Shown here: positions 1 through 7,236 of the stretch, piece after piece
Layout of the letters: each line of letters begins with the position of its first letter
Numbering within the stretch: the first letter of the stretch is position 1
Source: an uncultured Sphaerochaeta sp.
GTDB lineage: Bacteria; Spirochaetota; Spirochaetia; Sphaerochaetales; Sphaerochaetaceae
Length of the DNA: 64,000 nucleotides
Assembly (NCBI RefSeq): GCF_963677315.1
Contig: NZ_OY781939.1
Location: 868,001 to 932,000, forward strand
Direction of reading: 5' to 3'
Translations under genes and position numbers: made by a program
Notes under the pieces: generated by a model
What the model saw: the letters and a program-made list of their open reading frames with translations, nothing else
What the model was told of the DNA's origin: nothing
Databases searched by the model: none

Positions 1-75
1 AGCAACGACGAGGATGAACAGAAACAGAAAGTGGCTGAGTTGATGGATGTGATCGCAAAGTTTCGCAGACAATAA
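1..75 (+). CDS. 3' end of an unidentified gene
   Basis: Only the last 24 codons lie in the window. The frame opens at base 1 and stops at TAA 73-75. The visible tail is charged and helical (it ends AKFRRQ) and carries no motif, so no function can be given. It converges with the tRNA-Val gene, and the tRNA terminator begins at its stop codon. Confidence 0.5.
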   Translation, partial: SNDEDEQKQKVAELMDVIAKFRRQ

Positions 76-104
76 AAAAGCAAGCAATCGATTCGACTGC
101 TTGC
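74..104 (-). terminator. Rho-independent terminator of tRNA-Val
   Basis: Arms GCAAGCA (80-86) and TGCTTGC (98-104) form a 7-bp stem with an 11-nt loop. On the minus strand it is followed by a run of six U (74-79), directly downstream of the tRNA 3' end. Confidence 0.8.
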
Positions 105-107
105 CTA

Positions 108-179
108 TGGGCGATGCCAGGATTGAACTGGCGACTTCCACGATGTCAACGTGGCACTCTCCCGCTGAGTTAACCGCCC
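108..179 (-). tRNA. tRNA-Val (anticodon GAC)
   Basis: A full 72-nt cloverleaf can be folded on the minus strand. The acceptor stem is GGGCGGT/ATCGCCC with one G-U pair, the anticodon stem CCACG/CGTGG encloses loop TTGACAT (anticodon GAC), and the T-arm GCCAG/CTGGC encloses TTCAATC. The discriminator base is A. CCA is not encoded. A promoter lies just upstream and a U-run terminator just downstream, so it is probably a single-gene transcript. Confidence 0.95.
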
Positions 180-196
180 GTGTAAGTACAAGAGGG

Positions 197-225
197 ATAG
201 TAGCGGAAAAACCGTGGTCTGTCTA
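197..225 (-). promoter_or_regulatory. Promoter of tRNA-Val
   Basis: On the minus strand, -35 TAGACA (220-225) and -10 TACTAT (197-202) are separated by 17 bp. The expected start is about 11 nt before the tRNA 5' end. Confidence 0.55.
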
Positions 226-241
226 GTGGTAATAAGAAAAA

Positions 242-260
242 ATCCCCCTCCAGAGGGGAT
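242..260. promoter_or_regulatory. C-tract/G-tract inverted repeat before copZ (possible copper operator or RNA hairpin)
   Basis: ATCCCC (242-247) and GGGGAT (255-260) form a 6-bp perfect inverted repeat just before the ribosome binding site AGGAG (264-268) of the copper chaperone gene. C-tract/G-tract palindromes are typical of CsoR-family operators, and a similar one precedes the SHOCT genes at 6125-6143. It could instead be a leader hairpin limiting translation. No csoR gene is in the window. Confidence 0.4.
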
Positions 261-277
261 GATAGGAGTATAGATTC

Positions 278-484
278 ATGAAAACAATCATTCTAACCAA
301 GGGAATGCACTGCAATGGATGTGAAACCAGAATGGTGAACGCATTAGAGCAGATAGAAGATATAAAATCGGCCAAGGCCGATGCAAAGAGTGGCAAGGTT
401 GTGATCAAACACAAGAGTGAGGAGACCATTACCGACGCCAAGAGCTTGATCGGTGAAATAGGTTTCGAGGTGGTAGAGTCATGA
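278..484 (+). CDS. copZ: Heavy-metal-associated (HMA) domain copper chaperone, CopZ-like
   Basis: This 68-residue protein is a single HMA fold. The metal-binding motif GMHCNGC sits at residues 9-15, with two cysteines positioned to bind Cu(I). Proteins of this size and motif deliver cytosolic copper to a CopA pump. The start is supported by AGGAG nine nt upstream. Its stop overlaps the copA start (ATGA at 481), so the two are translationally coupled. The C-rich/G-rich palindrome just upstream may be a copper-responsive operator. The HMA assignment is firm; copper as the metal is inferred from the neighbouring pump. Confidence 0.85.
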   Translation: MKTIILTKGMHCNGCETRMVNALEQIEDIKSAKADAKSGKVVIKHKSEETITDAKSLIGEIGFEVVES

Positions 485-2682
485 AGAAAGAGATACAGGT
501 AGGAATCGGTGGGATGACCTGTGCTTCCTGCTCCTCTGCTGTTGAGCGTACGCTCAACAAGCTTGACGGAGTGGAAAAGGCCCAGGTAAATCTTGCCACC
601 GAGACTGCTACCATCTCCTTCGATGAAGATTCACTCGGACTCGAAGGGATCAAGAAGGCGGTCTCCAGAATCGGCTATTCGGTAGTCGATAAACTCGATG
701 CAAAAGAGAAGGATGCAGAGAAGCAGAAAGAGCTGAAGGCTCTGGGAAAGCGCCTCACCGTCTCTGCTGTGCTGAGTGTTGTCCTGATGGTAATTGCCAT
801 GGGCCCGATGCTCGGTCTCACACTCCCCTTCTCCCCTCTAACCAATGCCCTGCTCCAGATGGTTCTGGCACTTGGCACCATGCTAGCTGGCTCAGCGTTC
901 TTCACCAAGGGTTTCTCAACGCTGGTGAAAAGAGAACCCAATATGGATAGCTTGGTAGCGCTGGGGACCTCAGCGAGCTTCCTCTACAGCCTTTGGGGGG
1001 TCTCTGAGATATTCATGGGGAACCATATGGCGGCCCATAATCATCTCTACTTTGAAGGTGTTGGTGTGATCATCACCCTGGTGATGCTTGGTCGTTATCT
1101 TGAGCATCGCAGCAAGGGAAAGACGGGAGAAGCCATCAGAAAACTGATGGAGCTTGCTCCCTCCACTGCAACGGTCTTGAGAGATGGGAAACAGGTTATC
1201 ATCAGTGCTGATGAAGTGCAGATCGACGATATTATCATGGTAAAGCCAGGAGAGAAACTCCCGGTTGATGGTGTAGTTCTCTCCGGCAGTTCATCCATCG
1301 ATGAATCTCTCCTGACTGGTGAAAGCCTTCCCGTGGAGAAAATTCTAGGGAGTGAGGTGTATGCAGCTACACTGAATACCACAGGAACACTCCAGTACCG
1401 TGCAACAAAGGTTGGCGCTGATACAGCACTCGCTGCCATCATTACCTTGGTACAAGATGCCCAGGGCTCAAAGGCCCCGATCGCTCGTGTTGCCGACAAG
1501 ATTTCTGGTATATTCGTCCCGATCGTCATGGGTATCTCCGTCGTGACTTTCCTCGCATGGATGCTTGCTGGCACACCATTTGACATTGCCATCATGCGGG
1601 CGGTAAGTGTGTTGGTCATTGCCTGTCCTTGTAGTCTGGGTCTTGCAACCCCTATCGCTATCATGGTCTCTACTGGAAAGGGTGCAAAATTGGGAATACT
1701 GTTCCGGCATGCTGCAGCCATTGAACAGCTTAAGGATGTGCAGACAGTGATCTTCGACAAGACTGGTACGTTGACCGAGGGTAAACCCAAGGTAACAGAT
1801 GTAATGGGAGATAATCCTGAACTTCTGATGCAACTGGCTGCCAGTGTGGAGAGCAGCAGTGAACACCCTCTCTCTCATGCAGTGGTAGAAGCCGCAAAAG
1901 AGAGAAAGACGCCCCTTCTGGAAACCCAGGACTTCAAGGCCTTGGTTGGCAGTGGAATACAGGGAACCATCGACGGAGCAGTGGTCCGTATCGGAAATGT
2001 GTCCCTTATGAAGGAAAACAAGATTTCCATTACGGACAAGACAGAGGCACAACTTGCCCAGTTGAGTGACCAAGGCAAGACTCCCCTATTGGTGGCAAAG
2101 GATACCACGTTCATAGGCATCATTGCTGTCGCCGATACCCTGAGACCAGAGACCACAGAAGCAGTAAAAGCCTTACGTGAAGCTGGTCTGAAGACCATTA
2201 TGCTGACCGGAGACAATGAGCGCACGGCAAGAGCAATTGCAAAGCTTGCTGGTGTGGACTCCTATAAGGCTGAACAGCTCCCCGGGCAGAAGGAAGAAGC
2301 CATAACTGAGCTTGCAAGCAAAGGCAAGGTAGCTATGGTCGGAGATGGCATCAATGATGCCCCTGCCCTAGCCAAGGCTGATGTCGGTATCGCCGTTGGC
2401 AGTGCTACCGATGTTGCCAGGGAGACTGCTGATGTGGTTCTGGTACGCAATAACCTGAAGGATGTCACTAAGTCGTTCCAGCTCTCAAGGGCATCGATGA
2501 GGAATATCCACCAGAACCTGTTCTGGGCGTTCTTCTACAACTTACTCGGCATTCCTCTTGCAGCAGGTGTTCTTACCATCTTCGGAGGTCCTGGACTCAG
2601 TCCGATGTTTGCAGCATTTGCCATGTCAATGTCCAGTGTCTGTGTGGTGTTGAATGCATTGAGGTTGAATAGGTTTAAGTAG
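481..2682 (+). CDS. copA: Copper-translocating P1B-type ATPase
   Basis: A 733-residue P-type ATPase that uses ATP to pump Cu(I) out of the cytoplasm. An N-terminal HMA domain carries GMTCASC (residues 11-17). The intramembrane metal site CPC is at 382-384, the phosphorylation motif DKTGT starts at D426, the SEHP motif of P1B pumps is present, and GDGINDAP is at 621-628. Eight membrane segments are expected for the class. The length is normal for a one-HMA CopA. It overlaps the copZ-like gene by 4 nt and is followed by a terminator at 2696. A decayed copy of its last codons lies about 1 kb downstream at 3636-3735. Confidence 0.95.
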   Translation: MKKEIQVGIGGMTCASCSSAVERTLNKLDGVEKAQVNLATETATISFDEDSLGLEGIKKAVSRIGYSVVDKLDAKEKDAEKQKELKALGKRLTVSAVLSVVLMVIAMGPMLGLTLPFSPLTNALLQMVLALGTMLAGSAFFTKGFSTLVKREPNMDSLVALGTSASFLYSLWGVSEIFMGNHMAAHNHLYFEGVGVIITLVMLGRYLEHRSKGKTGEAIRKLMELAPSTATVLRDGKQVIISADEVQIDDIIMVKPGEKLPVDGVVLSGSSSIDESLLTGESLPVEKILGSEVYAATLNTTGTLQYRATKVGADTALAAIITLVQDAQGSKAPIARVADKISGIFVPIVMGISVVTFLAWMLAGTPFDIAIMRAVSVLVIACPCSLGLATPIAIMVSTGKGAKLGILFRHAAAIEQLKDVQTVIFDKTGTLTEGKPKVTDVMGDNPELLMQLAASVESSSEHPLSHAVVEAAKERKTPLLETQDFKALVGSGIQGTIDGAVVRIGNVSLMKENKISITDKTEAQLAQLSDQGKTPLLVAKDTTFIGIIAVADTLRPETTEAVKALREAGLKTIMLTGDNERTARAIAKLAGVDSYKAEQLPGQKEEAITELASKGKVAMVGDGINDAPALAKADVGIAVGSATDVARETADVVLVRNNLKDVTKSFQLSRASMRNIHQNLFWAFFYNLLGIPLAAGVLTIFGGPGLSPMFAAFAMSMSSVCVVLNALRLNRFK

Positions 2683-2695
2683 AAACATAGAGATA

Positions 2696-2734
2696 CAGGA
2701 ACCTTCATAATAGAGGGTTCCTGTGCTTTCTTTT
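2696..2734 (+). terminator. Terminator of the copper operon
   Basis: CAGGAACC (2696-2703) pairs with GGTTCCTG (2716-2723) in an 8-bp stem, followed by the T-rich stretch TGCTTTCTTTT. It lies 14 nt after the copA stop. Confidence 0.75.
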
Positions 2735-2752
2735 ACGAAATTTATTCCACCC

Positions 2753-3571
2753 TTAAAGCAAATCCTCCAACTTCGATCTTTCTCCCTTTTCATTATCACC
2801 TAGAGATCTCTCAACCTTCTTCTCCCATGTCTTCTCGACAGCAGAGAGAAAAAATGTATACAAGGGTTCAAGGTCTTCCTGTCTGTCATAGGAGCGTAAT
2901 CCCTCGAAGTACAGTGAACGATCCTCTTCGTAAACGATAAGAGGAGGATGGTCATTACCCATGAGAAAGTAGTTAAGCAGTGTTCGCCCTACTCGTCCGT
3001 TCCCATCTGCAAAAGGATGGATATACTCAAAACGTGCATGAAAGTAGGTTGCAGCTTTGAGAATTGTTTCTGGCGGCAGTATTCTCTCTGACAGATCTTG
3101 TATCTCTTTCAGCAGGAAAGCAATATCATGCGGCACATCCTCTGGTGATGAACCGACTTCAAGCAATCCTGTAACGTAATCATGTTTCTTAAACTCACCA
3201 GGGCGTTCCTTGTTTTCAATATATCGTCTCTCATCATACGTCCCGGCGGTAAGAATTTCATGAATTTCCTTAACTAGAGCCAAAGTAATAGGCTCTTTCC
3301 TACATATTTTCGGTAAAAGAAATTCATAACAAGTCTTTTGGTTCTGTTGCTCAAACAGAGTGCAGGGATCGCCAGTAAAAGAAATTACTTTGTTGTTATG
3401 AAAAATCTCATGCATGTCTTTATAGGAGATTGCATCATTCTCAATCTTTGCAGAGTGATACGCGAACAAGACCTTAAAGCTTTCAAGGTGCTGGTTCAGC
3501 GATGTTGGGTATTGTATTAGAAAGCTCTTCCAAAGAAGAACTGCTATATGATAGATGCTTTGAGATGGCAT
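2753..3571 (-). CDS. Fic-family protein (predicted AMP transferase) with built-in inhibitory motif
   Basis: The catalytic Fic motif HPFADGNGRVGR is intact, so nucleotide transfer (usually AMP) to a hydroxyl on a target protein is likely. Near the N-terminus the sequence SAKIEN fits the (S/T)xxxE(G/N) inhibitory helix, which would make this a self-inhibited class II Fic protein. The start is ATG at 3571, because GGAG lies 8 nt upstream; the frame extends further (to a TTG at 3622) without support. The gene is flanked by the copA 3' end and a decayed copA-tail copy, as if it was inserted by a duplication event. The target cannot be inferred. Confidence 0.85.
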   Translation of the reverse strand: MPSQSIYHIAVLLWKSFLIQYPTSLNQHLESFKVLFAYHSAKIENDAISYKDMHEIFHNNKVISFTGDPCTLFEQQNQKTCYEFLLPKICRKEPITLALVKEIHEILTAGTYDERRYIENKERPGEFKKHDYVTGLLEVGSSPEDVPHDIAFLLKEIQDLSERILPPETILKAATYFHARFEYIHPFADGNGRVGRTLLNYFLMGNDHPPLIVYEEDRSLYFEGLRSYDRQEDLEPLYTFFLSAVEKTWEKKVERSLGDNEKGERSKLEDLL

Positions 3572-3635
3572 ACGATAAACTCCATGTACCGTACCCAGTA
3601 TATCATATGCAGATAGCAACAAATTTGGATAAGCA

Positions 3636-3735
3636 AATCAGTTGGCTACGATTACTCTCATGGGTCCTAGACTTGGCCCAAGATTGGCAGCATCTGGTAG
3701 TGCTGAATGCATTGAGGATGAATAGGTTTAAGTAA
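3636..3735 (+). pseudogene. Decayed fragment of the copA 3' end
   Basis: Bases 3700-3735 match the last 36 bases of copA (2647-2682) at 33 of 36 positions, including the encoded tail VLNALR(L/M)NRFK and the stop codon. Weaker similarity to copA continues upstream (GGTCCT.GACT... and GCAGCAT blocks), with a deletion of about 14 nt. The rest of the pump is absent. It is read here as a relic of a second copA-like gene or of a partial duplication that brackets the Fic gene. Confidence 0.65.
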
Positions 3736-3761
3736 GCAATAATTCATAAAACAAACTGGAG

Positions 3762-3793
3762 AACCTTTGGAAATATTCCAAGGGTTTTTCTTT
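3762..3793 (+). terminator. Rho-independent terminator after the copA-tail relic
   Basis: AACCTTTGGAA (3762-3772) pairs with TTCCAAGGGTT (3776-3786), with one G-U pair and a 3-nt loop, and is followed by TTTTTCTTTCT. It has no intact gene in front of it, which fits a relic of a lost upstream gene. Confidence 0.7.
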
Positions 3794-3871
3794 CTATTCC
3801 TATGGTCACCATCTTGTATCATACCCATCCTATTTTATACTGATAGTAGATTCTGTCTGAAGGAGACCTAG

Positions 3872-4294
3872 ATGAAGAAGCTTAGTATTCTCGCGCTGTT
3901 GGTCATTGGGCTATTGGTATTTGTTGGGTGTGATGGGGAGATTGATGTTAATACAACTCTTGATTGGACGGATGTTGCAACAGAGTGGACAAATGACGAT
4001 GGGGATCATTTGAGCTATGTAACCCAAGATGGGGACACTTGGATTGATCTTGGATGGTACAACACACCAGGAGATGAAAACACCTATGTAATGTGTTTTA
4101 TTGAAAATTTCACTGTAGCAGACAATGTTCTTACAGGAGTGTATGACTATGATGAAGATGAAGAAGATACATGGTTCGATGTAGTAATCACATTTACCTA
4201 CAATGAAACAACGGAAACCCTGTCGTTTACTTGTAGTGGAGAGGGTGTGCTTGATGGAAAATCCTTTAGCTTCACCCCAGATACTGGAGAATAA
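3872..4294 (+). CDS. Small acidic lipoprotein with one W...GTY...C repeat domain
   Basis: The product has 140 residues. A lipoprotein signal peptide (MKKLSILALLVIG...) ends at the lipobox LVFVGC, so the mature protein should be lipid-anchored in the envelope. The mature part is very acidic (DEDEEDTW) and forms one domain with a Trp-rich start, a G-x-Y-x-Y centre and an ending like FTCSGEGVLDGKSF. The same pattern occurs twice in the lipoprotein at 4709-5554, so the two are paralogues. AAGGAGA lies about 10 nt before the start. A strong terminator follows at 4346. The function is unknown. Confidence 0.8.
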   Translation: MKKLSILALLVIGLLVFVGCDGEIDVNTTLDWTDVATEWTNDDGDHLSYVTQDGDTWIDLGWYNTPGDENTYVMCFIENFTVADNVLTGVYDYDEDEEDTWFDVVITFTYNETTETLSFTCSGEGVLDGKSFSFTPDTGE

Positions 4295-4345
4295 TCAACT
4301 TGTATTACGAACAATCTTGGAATAGATTGGTTAATCTCTATGAAT

Positions 4346-4385
4346 AATCTTCAAGACTATATCAACAGATCTTGAAGATTTTTTT
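4346..4385 (+). terminator. Terminator of the small lipoprotein gene
   Basis: AATCTTCAAGA (4346-4356) pairs perfectly over 11 bp with TCTTGAAGATT (4370-4380), followed by a run of T to 4385. Confidence 0.85.
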
Positions 4386-4392
4386 ATTGAGC

Positions 4393-4494
4393 ATGTTGTT
4401 GATTTGGCCACACTTCACTGCCTTCCTGGCAACAATCATCCTGTTGTTTGTGTTGGCTTATGTACTGTTCCAAAGGAAAGAGATCAGGATGTAA
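4393..4494 (+). pseudogene. Remnant resembling the C-terminal membrane helix of an ABC permease
   Basis: A 33-codon frame encodes one hydrophobic helix ([16 protein letters not shown]) followed by QRKEIRM. This is how many ABC-2 type permeases end. No start signal precedes it, and the frame reads back into the upstream terminator, so it is probably the tail of a lost gene. A long hairpin at 4503 follows directly. It could also be chance or a small membrane peptide. Confidence 0.4.
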
Positions 4495-4502
4495 AAGTAT
4501 TT

Positions 4503-4535
4503 GGAGTCGTTATCTCAGAAATGGATAACGACTCC
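4503..4535. repeat. Perfect 12-bp stem-loop
   Basis: GGAGTCGTTATC (4503-4514) and GATAACGACTCC (4524-4535) are exact inverted repeats with a 9-nt loop. No T-run follows on either strand, so it is only a possible terminator of the lost gene whose tail lies at 4393-4494. Confidence 0.6.
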
Positions 4536-4629
4536 ACATCAATTCCTATTGGTCATGTTATTTCAATCGGAAATTAACATTTGTAACATGGTATTTTTCA
4601 ATGCTATATCATTTTATCTATTTCCTCCC

Positions 4630-4657
4630 TTGATAAATCACTATTAGCCACTACACT
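4630..4657 (+). promoter_or_regulatory. Possible promoter of the two-domain lipoprotein
   Basis: TTGATA (4630-4635) and TACACT (4652-4657) are spaced by 16 bp, about 50 nt before the start codon. TACACT also serves as the -10 candidate at several other genes in this window. Confidence 0.4.
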
Positions 4658-4708
4658 AATTGTGTATGAAATTTCTGCAACGTATGTTCGCAGCCCTTAG
4701 GAGGAAGT

Positions 4709-5554
4709 ATGGCTCGTAGGAATCTTTCACTGTTCGTTCTATTCGTTTCACTTCTATTTATCTTTATCGGATGTGAAGAAGCAAACCCTTCAGGAGCAGG
4801 AGGGTCTTCAGAAGCACTGGATCAAGCTCATGGGTCGTGGGAGTTTGACGATGGCACATCTGTTGTTCTTGCAGTAGATCCTACTGGAGAGACCAACTCC
4901 AGAGATTTTTACGTAGACCTGGAGAGAGAATCGACCATCTATCATATTGAGGGATCAGGGACCTTGGAGGGGAACACTATCAATGGGACCTATACCTATA
5001 CTACTGATACAACTGCAGAGAAGGATTTGGGTAGCCTAAGAGAAACAAGCAATGAATCATTGGAAATTTCCATCACCCTGGAACAAGAAGGCGATAATGT
5101 AACAGTTTCCTGCACTGGAGAAGGTCCTCTTGCTAATGAAACATTCCAGGGGGGCTCAGAACCTACGTATACATCAGAGGACCTCTATGGGGACTGGTTG
5201 TTTCCTGATGGGGTGTTTTTCTCCTTGATGAGCTATGATGACGATTCTGCAAACAACAGCACAATGGATATCCATAATCACACAACAGAAACTGAAGAAT
5301 ATTCCTTTTATGGAAGTGGGGCACTTGAAGGTTTCGCTATTGCAGGCACATACCATTATTCTCGTATTACCACAGATCCAGAAAGTGAAGAGACAAGCTG
5401 GTACACGTATGGCGATGATAAATCAGAACCCCATCATCCGATTACGATGAATATTTCGTTTATCGAAAGCCGAATGACCATCAATTGCAATACATCAGCA
5501 GGTCCCTTGACTGGCCTCACGTTTAGTGGAGGAGTCAAGCAACCAACGCCGTAA
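4709..5554 (+). CDS. Lipoprotein with two tandem copies of the W...GTY...C domain
   Basis: The product has 281 residues. The signal peptide ends at lipobox FIGC, so the protein should be lipid-anchored. Two repeats follow, at about 45-150 and 158-277. Each starts with GxWxFxDG, has a GSGxLEGxxIxGTYxY centre and ends TVSCTGEGPL...F.GG or its variant TINCNTSAGPL...FSGG. The single-domain lipoprotein at 3872 has the same layout, so this gene probably arose by duplication and internal doubling. AGGAGG lies 4 nt before the ATG. No enzyme motif is visible; a beta-rich binding or structural role is a guess. Confidence 0.8.
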   Translation: MARRNLSLFVLFVSLLFIFIGCEEANPSGAGGSSEALDQAHGSWEFDDGTSVVLAVDPTGETNSRDFYVDLERESTIYHIEGSGTLEGNTINGTYTYTTDTTAEKDLGSLRETSNESLEISITLEQEGDNVTVSCTGEGPLANETFQGGSEPTYTSEDLYGDWLFPDGVFFSLMSYDDDSANNSTMDIHNHTTETEEYSFYGSGALEGFAIAGTYHYSRITTDPESEETSWYTYGDDKSEPHHPITMNISFIESRMTINCNTSAGPLTGLTFSGGVKQPTP

Positions 5555-5588
5555 CATCTCTGCTTGGAAAAATCCCCAGAAAGAAACA

Positions 5589-5621
5589 CCAACTGCACCG
5601 AATTTCGATGCAGTTGGCTTT
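5589..5621. terminator. Probable bidirectional terminator
   Basis: CCAACTGCA (5589-5597) and TGCAGTTGG (5609-5617) form a 9-bp stem between the convergent lipoprotein and SHOCT genes. Short T-rich stretches flank it on both strands. Confidence 0.6.
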
Positions 5622-5663
5622 ATGAGTAGTACTTCAACGATTCAGAGAGTTCATAGGAAGACT

Positions 5664-5927
5664 TTATCGTAGGTCCTTCTTCATGACATCATACTCTTCC
5701 TTTGTCAGTTCACCCTTTGCATATCGCTCTTCAACAATACGGAGTGCATCCCCAGTAGCATTTTTCTTCTTTGAGGTTCTGACAATTGCAATGATGGAAA
5801 GAGTCAAAGCAGCGATTACTGCAAGGACAAAAAGTCCCATGATCCACATCCCACCACCATTATACATTCCATAACCGAAGCTATGATGACCAAATCTTCC
5901 TGCGTCCCAAATTAATGAACTATACAT
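5664..5927 (-). CDS. Small membrane protein with C-terminal SHOCT domain
   Basis: The product is 87 residues from the ATG at 5927. A Gly/Tyr/His-rich head is followed by one membrane helix (about 27-49) and a C-terminal SHOCT motif (RYAKGELTKEEYDVMKKDL), a short helical module usually found at protein ends. The first in-frame ATG at 5933 sits 1 nt after GGAGGA, too close for a ribosome, so the second (7-nt spacing) was chosen. It is the second gene of a two-gene unit; the ribosome site overlaps the stop of the upstream SHOCT gene. SHOCT membrane peptides often accompany copper pumps, which fits copA nearby, but the role is unknown. Confidence 0.75.
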   Translation of the reverse strand: MYSSLIWDAGRFGHHSFGYGMYNGGGMWIMGLFVLAVIAALTLSIIAIVRTSKKKNATGDALRIVEERYAKGELTKEEYDVMKKDLR

Positions 5928-5938
5928 ACACATTCCTC

Positions 5939-6115
5939 CTAATAACCAAGATCTTTGCGTAATTCCAAATAGGTTTCCCTATTGATCTCGCCCTTTGCGT
6001 ATCGGCGATTAACTACATCCAATGCTGATGGCTCATGGGTTTTAATCCCTGATTTATCAGACCTAACCATGAAGTAAATAAATACTCCTACTAAAATAAG
6101 TAACACTAGCATCAT
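5939..6115 (-). CDS. Tiny membrane protein with SHOCT domain
   Basis: A 58-residue product: one N-terminal membrane helix (MLVLLILVGVFIYFMV) and a C-terminal SHOCT module (RRYAKGEINRETYLELRKDL). It is a paralogue of the downstream 87-residue protein. The start ATG at 6115 has AGGAG 5 nt upstream. Its stop TAG is embedded in the ribosome site of the next gene, so the two are co-translated. A perfect CsoR-like operator and a good promoter lie immediately upstream. It is easily missed because of its size. Confidence 0.75.
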   Translation of the reverse strand: MMLVLLILVGVFIYFMVRSDKSGIKTHEPSALDVVNRRYAKGEINRETYLELRKDLGY

Positions 6116-6124
6116 TTGTACTCC

Positions 6125-6143
6125 TATACCCCCTTAGGGTATA
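6125..6143. promoter_or_regulatory. CsoR-like operator before the SHOCT genes
   Basis: TATACCC (6125-6131) and GGGTATA (6137-6143) form a perfect 7-bp inverted repeat with a 5-nt C-rich centre. It lies between the -10 element and the ribosome site. The TACCC...GGGTA form is that of CsoR-type copper operators. The identity of the regulator is an inference; none is encoded in the window. Confidence 0.55.
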
Positions 6144-6148
6144 TACGC

Positions 6149-6177
6149 AGTATCATCACATAGCATCTATTCGTCAA
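6149..6177 (-). promoter_or_regulatory. Promoter of the SHOCT gene pair
   Basis: -35 TTGACG (6172-6177) and -10 GATACT (6149-6154) on the minus strand are spaced by exactly 17 bp. The predicted start falls at the edge of the operator 6125-6143. Confidence 0.65.
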
Positions 6178-6296
6178 TGGCGTTACCCATCAAAACACTA
6201 GGAGTTCACATAACTTCATGGTTCTTCACATTCATCATGGCTTGTAGTGATACATCTTTTGTCTACTCACTAATTGAATCAGCGATGCCTACTTCA

Positions 6297-6356
6297 CTGA
6301 TACCTGAGGGGAATCGAGCAGGAGAGCTGTTGGAGAGATTTAGAGGTAGTGGTTTG
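6297..6356 (-). pseudogene. Decayed fragment of rsgA
   Basis: This 60-nt stretch matches the interior of rsgA around its G3 DTPG motif (7529-7600). CTGATACCTG and ATCGAGCAGGAGAGCT (6313-6328 versus 7543-7558) are identical, and GAGGTAGTGGT is also shared. Between them about 13-15 nt have been deleted and the frame is broken. The orientation is the same as rsgA. It is a relic of a second rsgA-like gene or a partial duplication. Nothing else recognisable lies in 6180-6472. Confidence 0.6.
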
Positions 6357-6472
6357 CGCCAGATTTTGTAAGTGTTTTTATAAAATTCTTTAATCGCTTA
6401 ATTACGCTTTCAAATGCCAAAAAGGCCGCTTCTTGTTTCTTTTCTTCGACGGAAGGAAGTATGATTACAATA

Positions 6473-7093
6473 TTATAATAGAATCTCCATGTAGGTCTGT
6501 ATTTTTGACTTGACCCGAAGCTTTTTGGCATAATCCATGAGGCGGGCAATATCCTTCTTCCGTGAAGCGGCATATATCCTCATTGCCTGGTTCACCACCT
6601 GTATATCCGCTTTGTGGCGGGTTTGAACCATATCACAGAGAGTACGCTCGATGTTATAGGCTTTGATGGAGTTACCACTTGGAGAAGATAGCGTCATGAT
6701 TCCCAACTGATATGTTTCCTTGCTGGCCACTTTAGCTACAAGACCTCGCTTGAGGACATTTCCCACATTGTATCCGAAGGGAAATGTCATGGTATACCGT
6801 GAAGGAGTCCGGTCGGTCAGTGCATGAAGATACAAAGCGGTCTCATGGGAAAAGATTCCCCTTGAGAATCGCCATTGGAGAATATAAAACTCATCTTCCC
6901 TAGTTTCCGGGAGTGTATACACACCTCGCTCAACTCGAACAAGCAATCCGCTGTGTACCATGGAGGTGAGGCATCGCCTTGGAAGGCCTGCCTTGGTCAC
7001 TTGGGTGCTCGTGATGATCCCCTGCTGTGCTTTTGCCATATTAAGAATCTTTGCATTATCAAGGTTGCTTACTAAACCTCTCTGTACTTTCAT
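6473..7093 (-). CDS. AbiEi-family antitoxin-like protein (orphan)
   Basis: The product has 206 residues from the ATG at 7093. The N-terminal winged-helix part (AQQGIITSTQVTKAGLPRR...RVERGVYTLP) and the middle (FSHETALYLHALTDRTP...) fit the type IV antitoxin AbiEi family, whose members bind DNA and repress their own operon. The partner nucleotidyltransferase toxin AbiEii should follow but is absent; downstream lies only an rsgA relic. A TATAAT (7103-7108) sits 9 nt before this ATG and there is no Shine-Dalgarno sequence, so a start further upstream (7120) is unlikely. Confidence 0.75.
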   Translation of the reverse strand: MKVQRGLVSNLDNAKILNMAKAQQGIITSTQVTKAGLPRRCLTSMVHSGLLVRVERGVYTLPETREDEFYILQWRFSRGIFSHETALYLHALTDRTPSRYTMTFPFGYNVGNVLKRGLVAKVASKETYQLGIMTLSSPSGNSIKAYNIERTLCDMVQTRHKADIQVVNQAMRIYAASRKKDIARLMDYAKKLRVKSKIQTYMEILL

Positions 7094-7236
7094 GCTATTT
7101 ATATTATACCTTTTTAGCATGTTTGTACATTAATTTCTGTGAGAACTTCCTAAATCTGCCCTGATGATTTGAATTAAGAGAAAGTATGCTGTATAAAGTC
7201 TTTTTTGAAATCAAAGCATCAAGGATGGTCTAACAT

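Noticed and set aside
1468..2073. 201-codon minus-strand frame inside copA
   Set aside because: It is antisense to the phosphorylation and nucleotide-binding domain of copA, with no start signal or recognisable fold.
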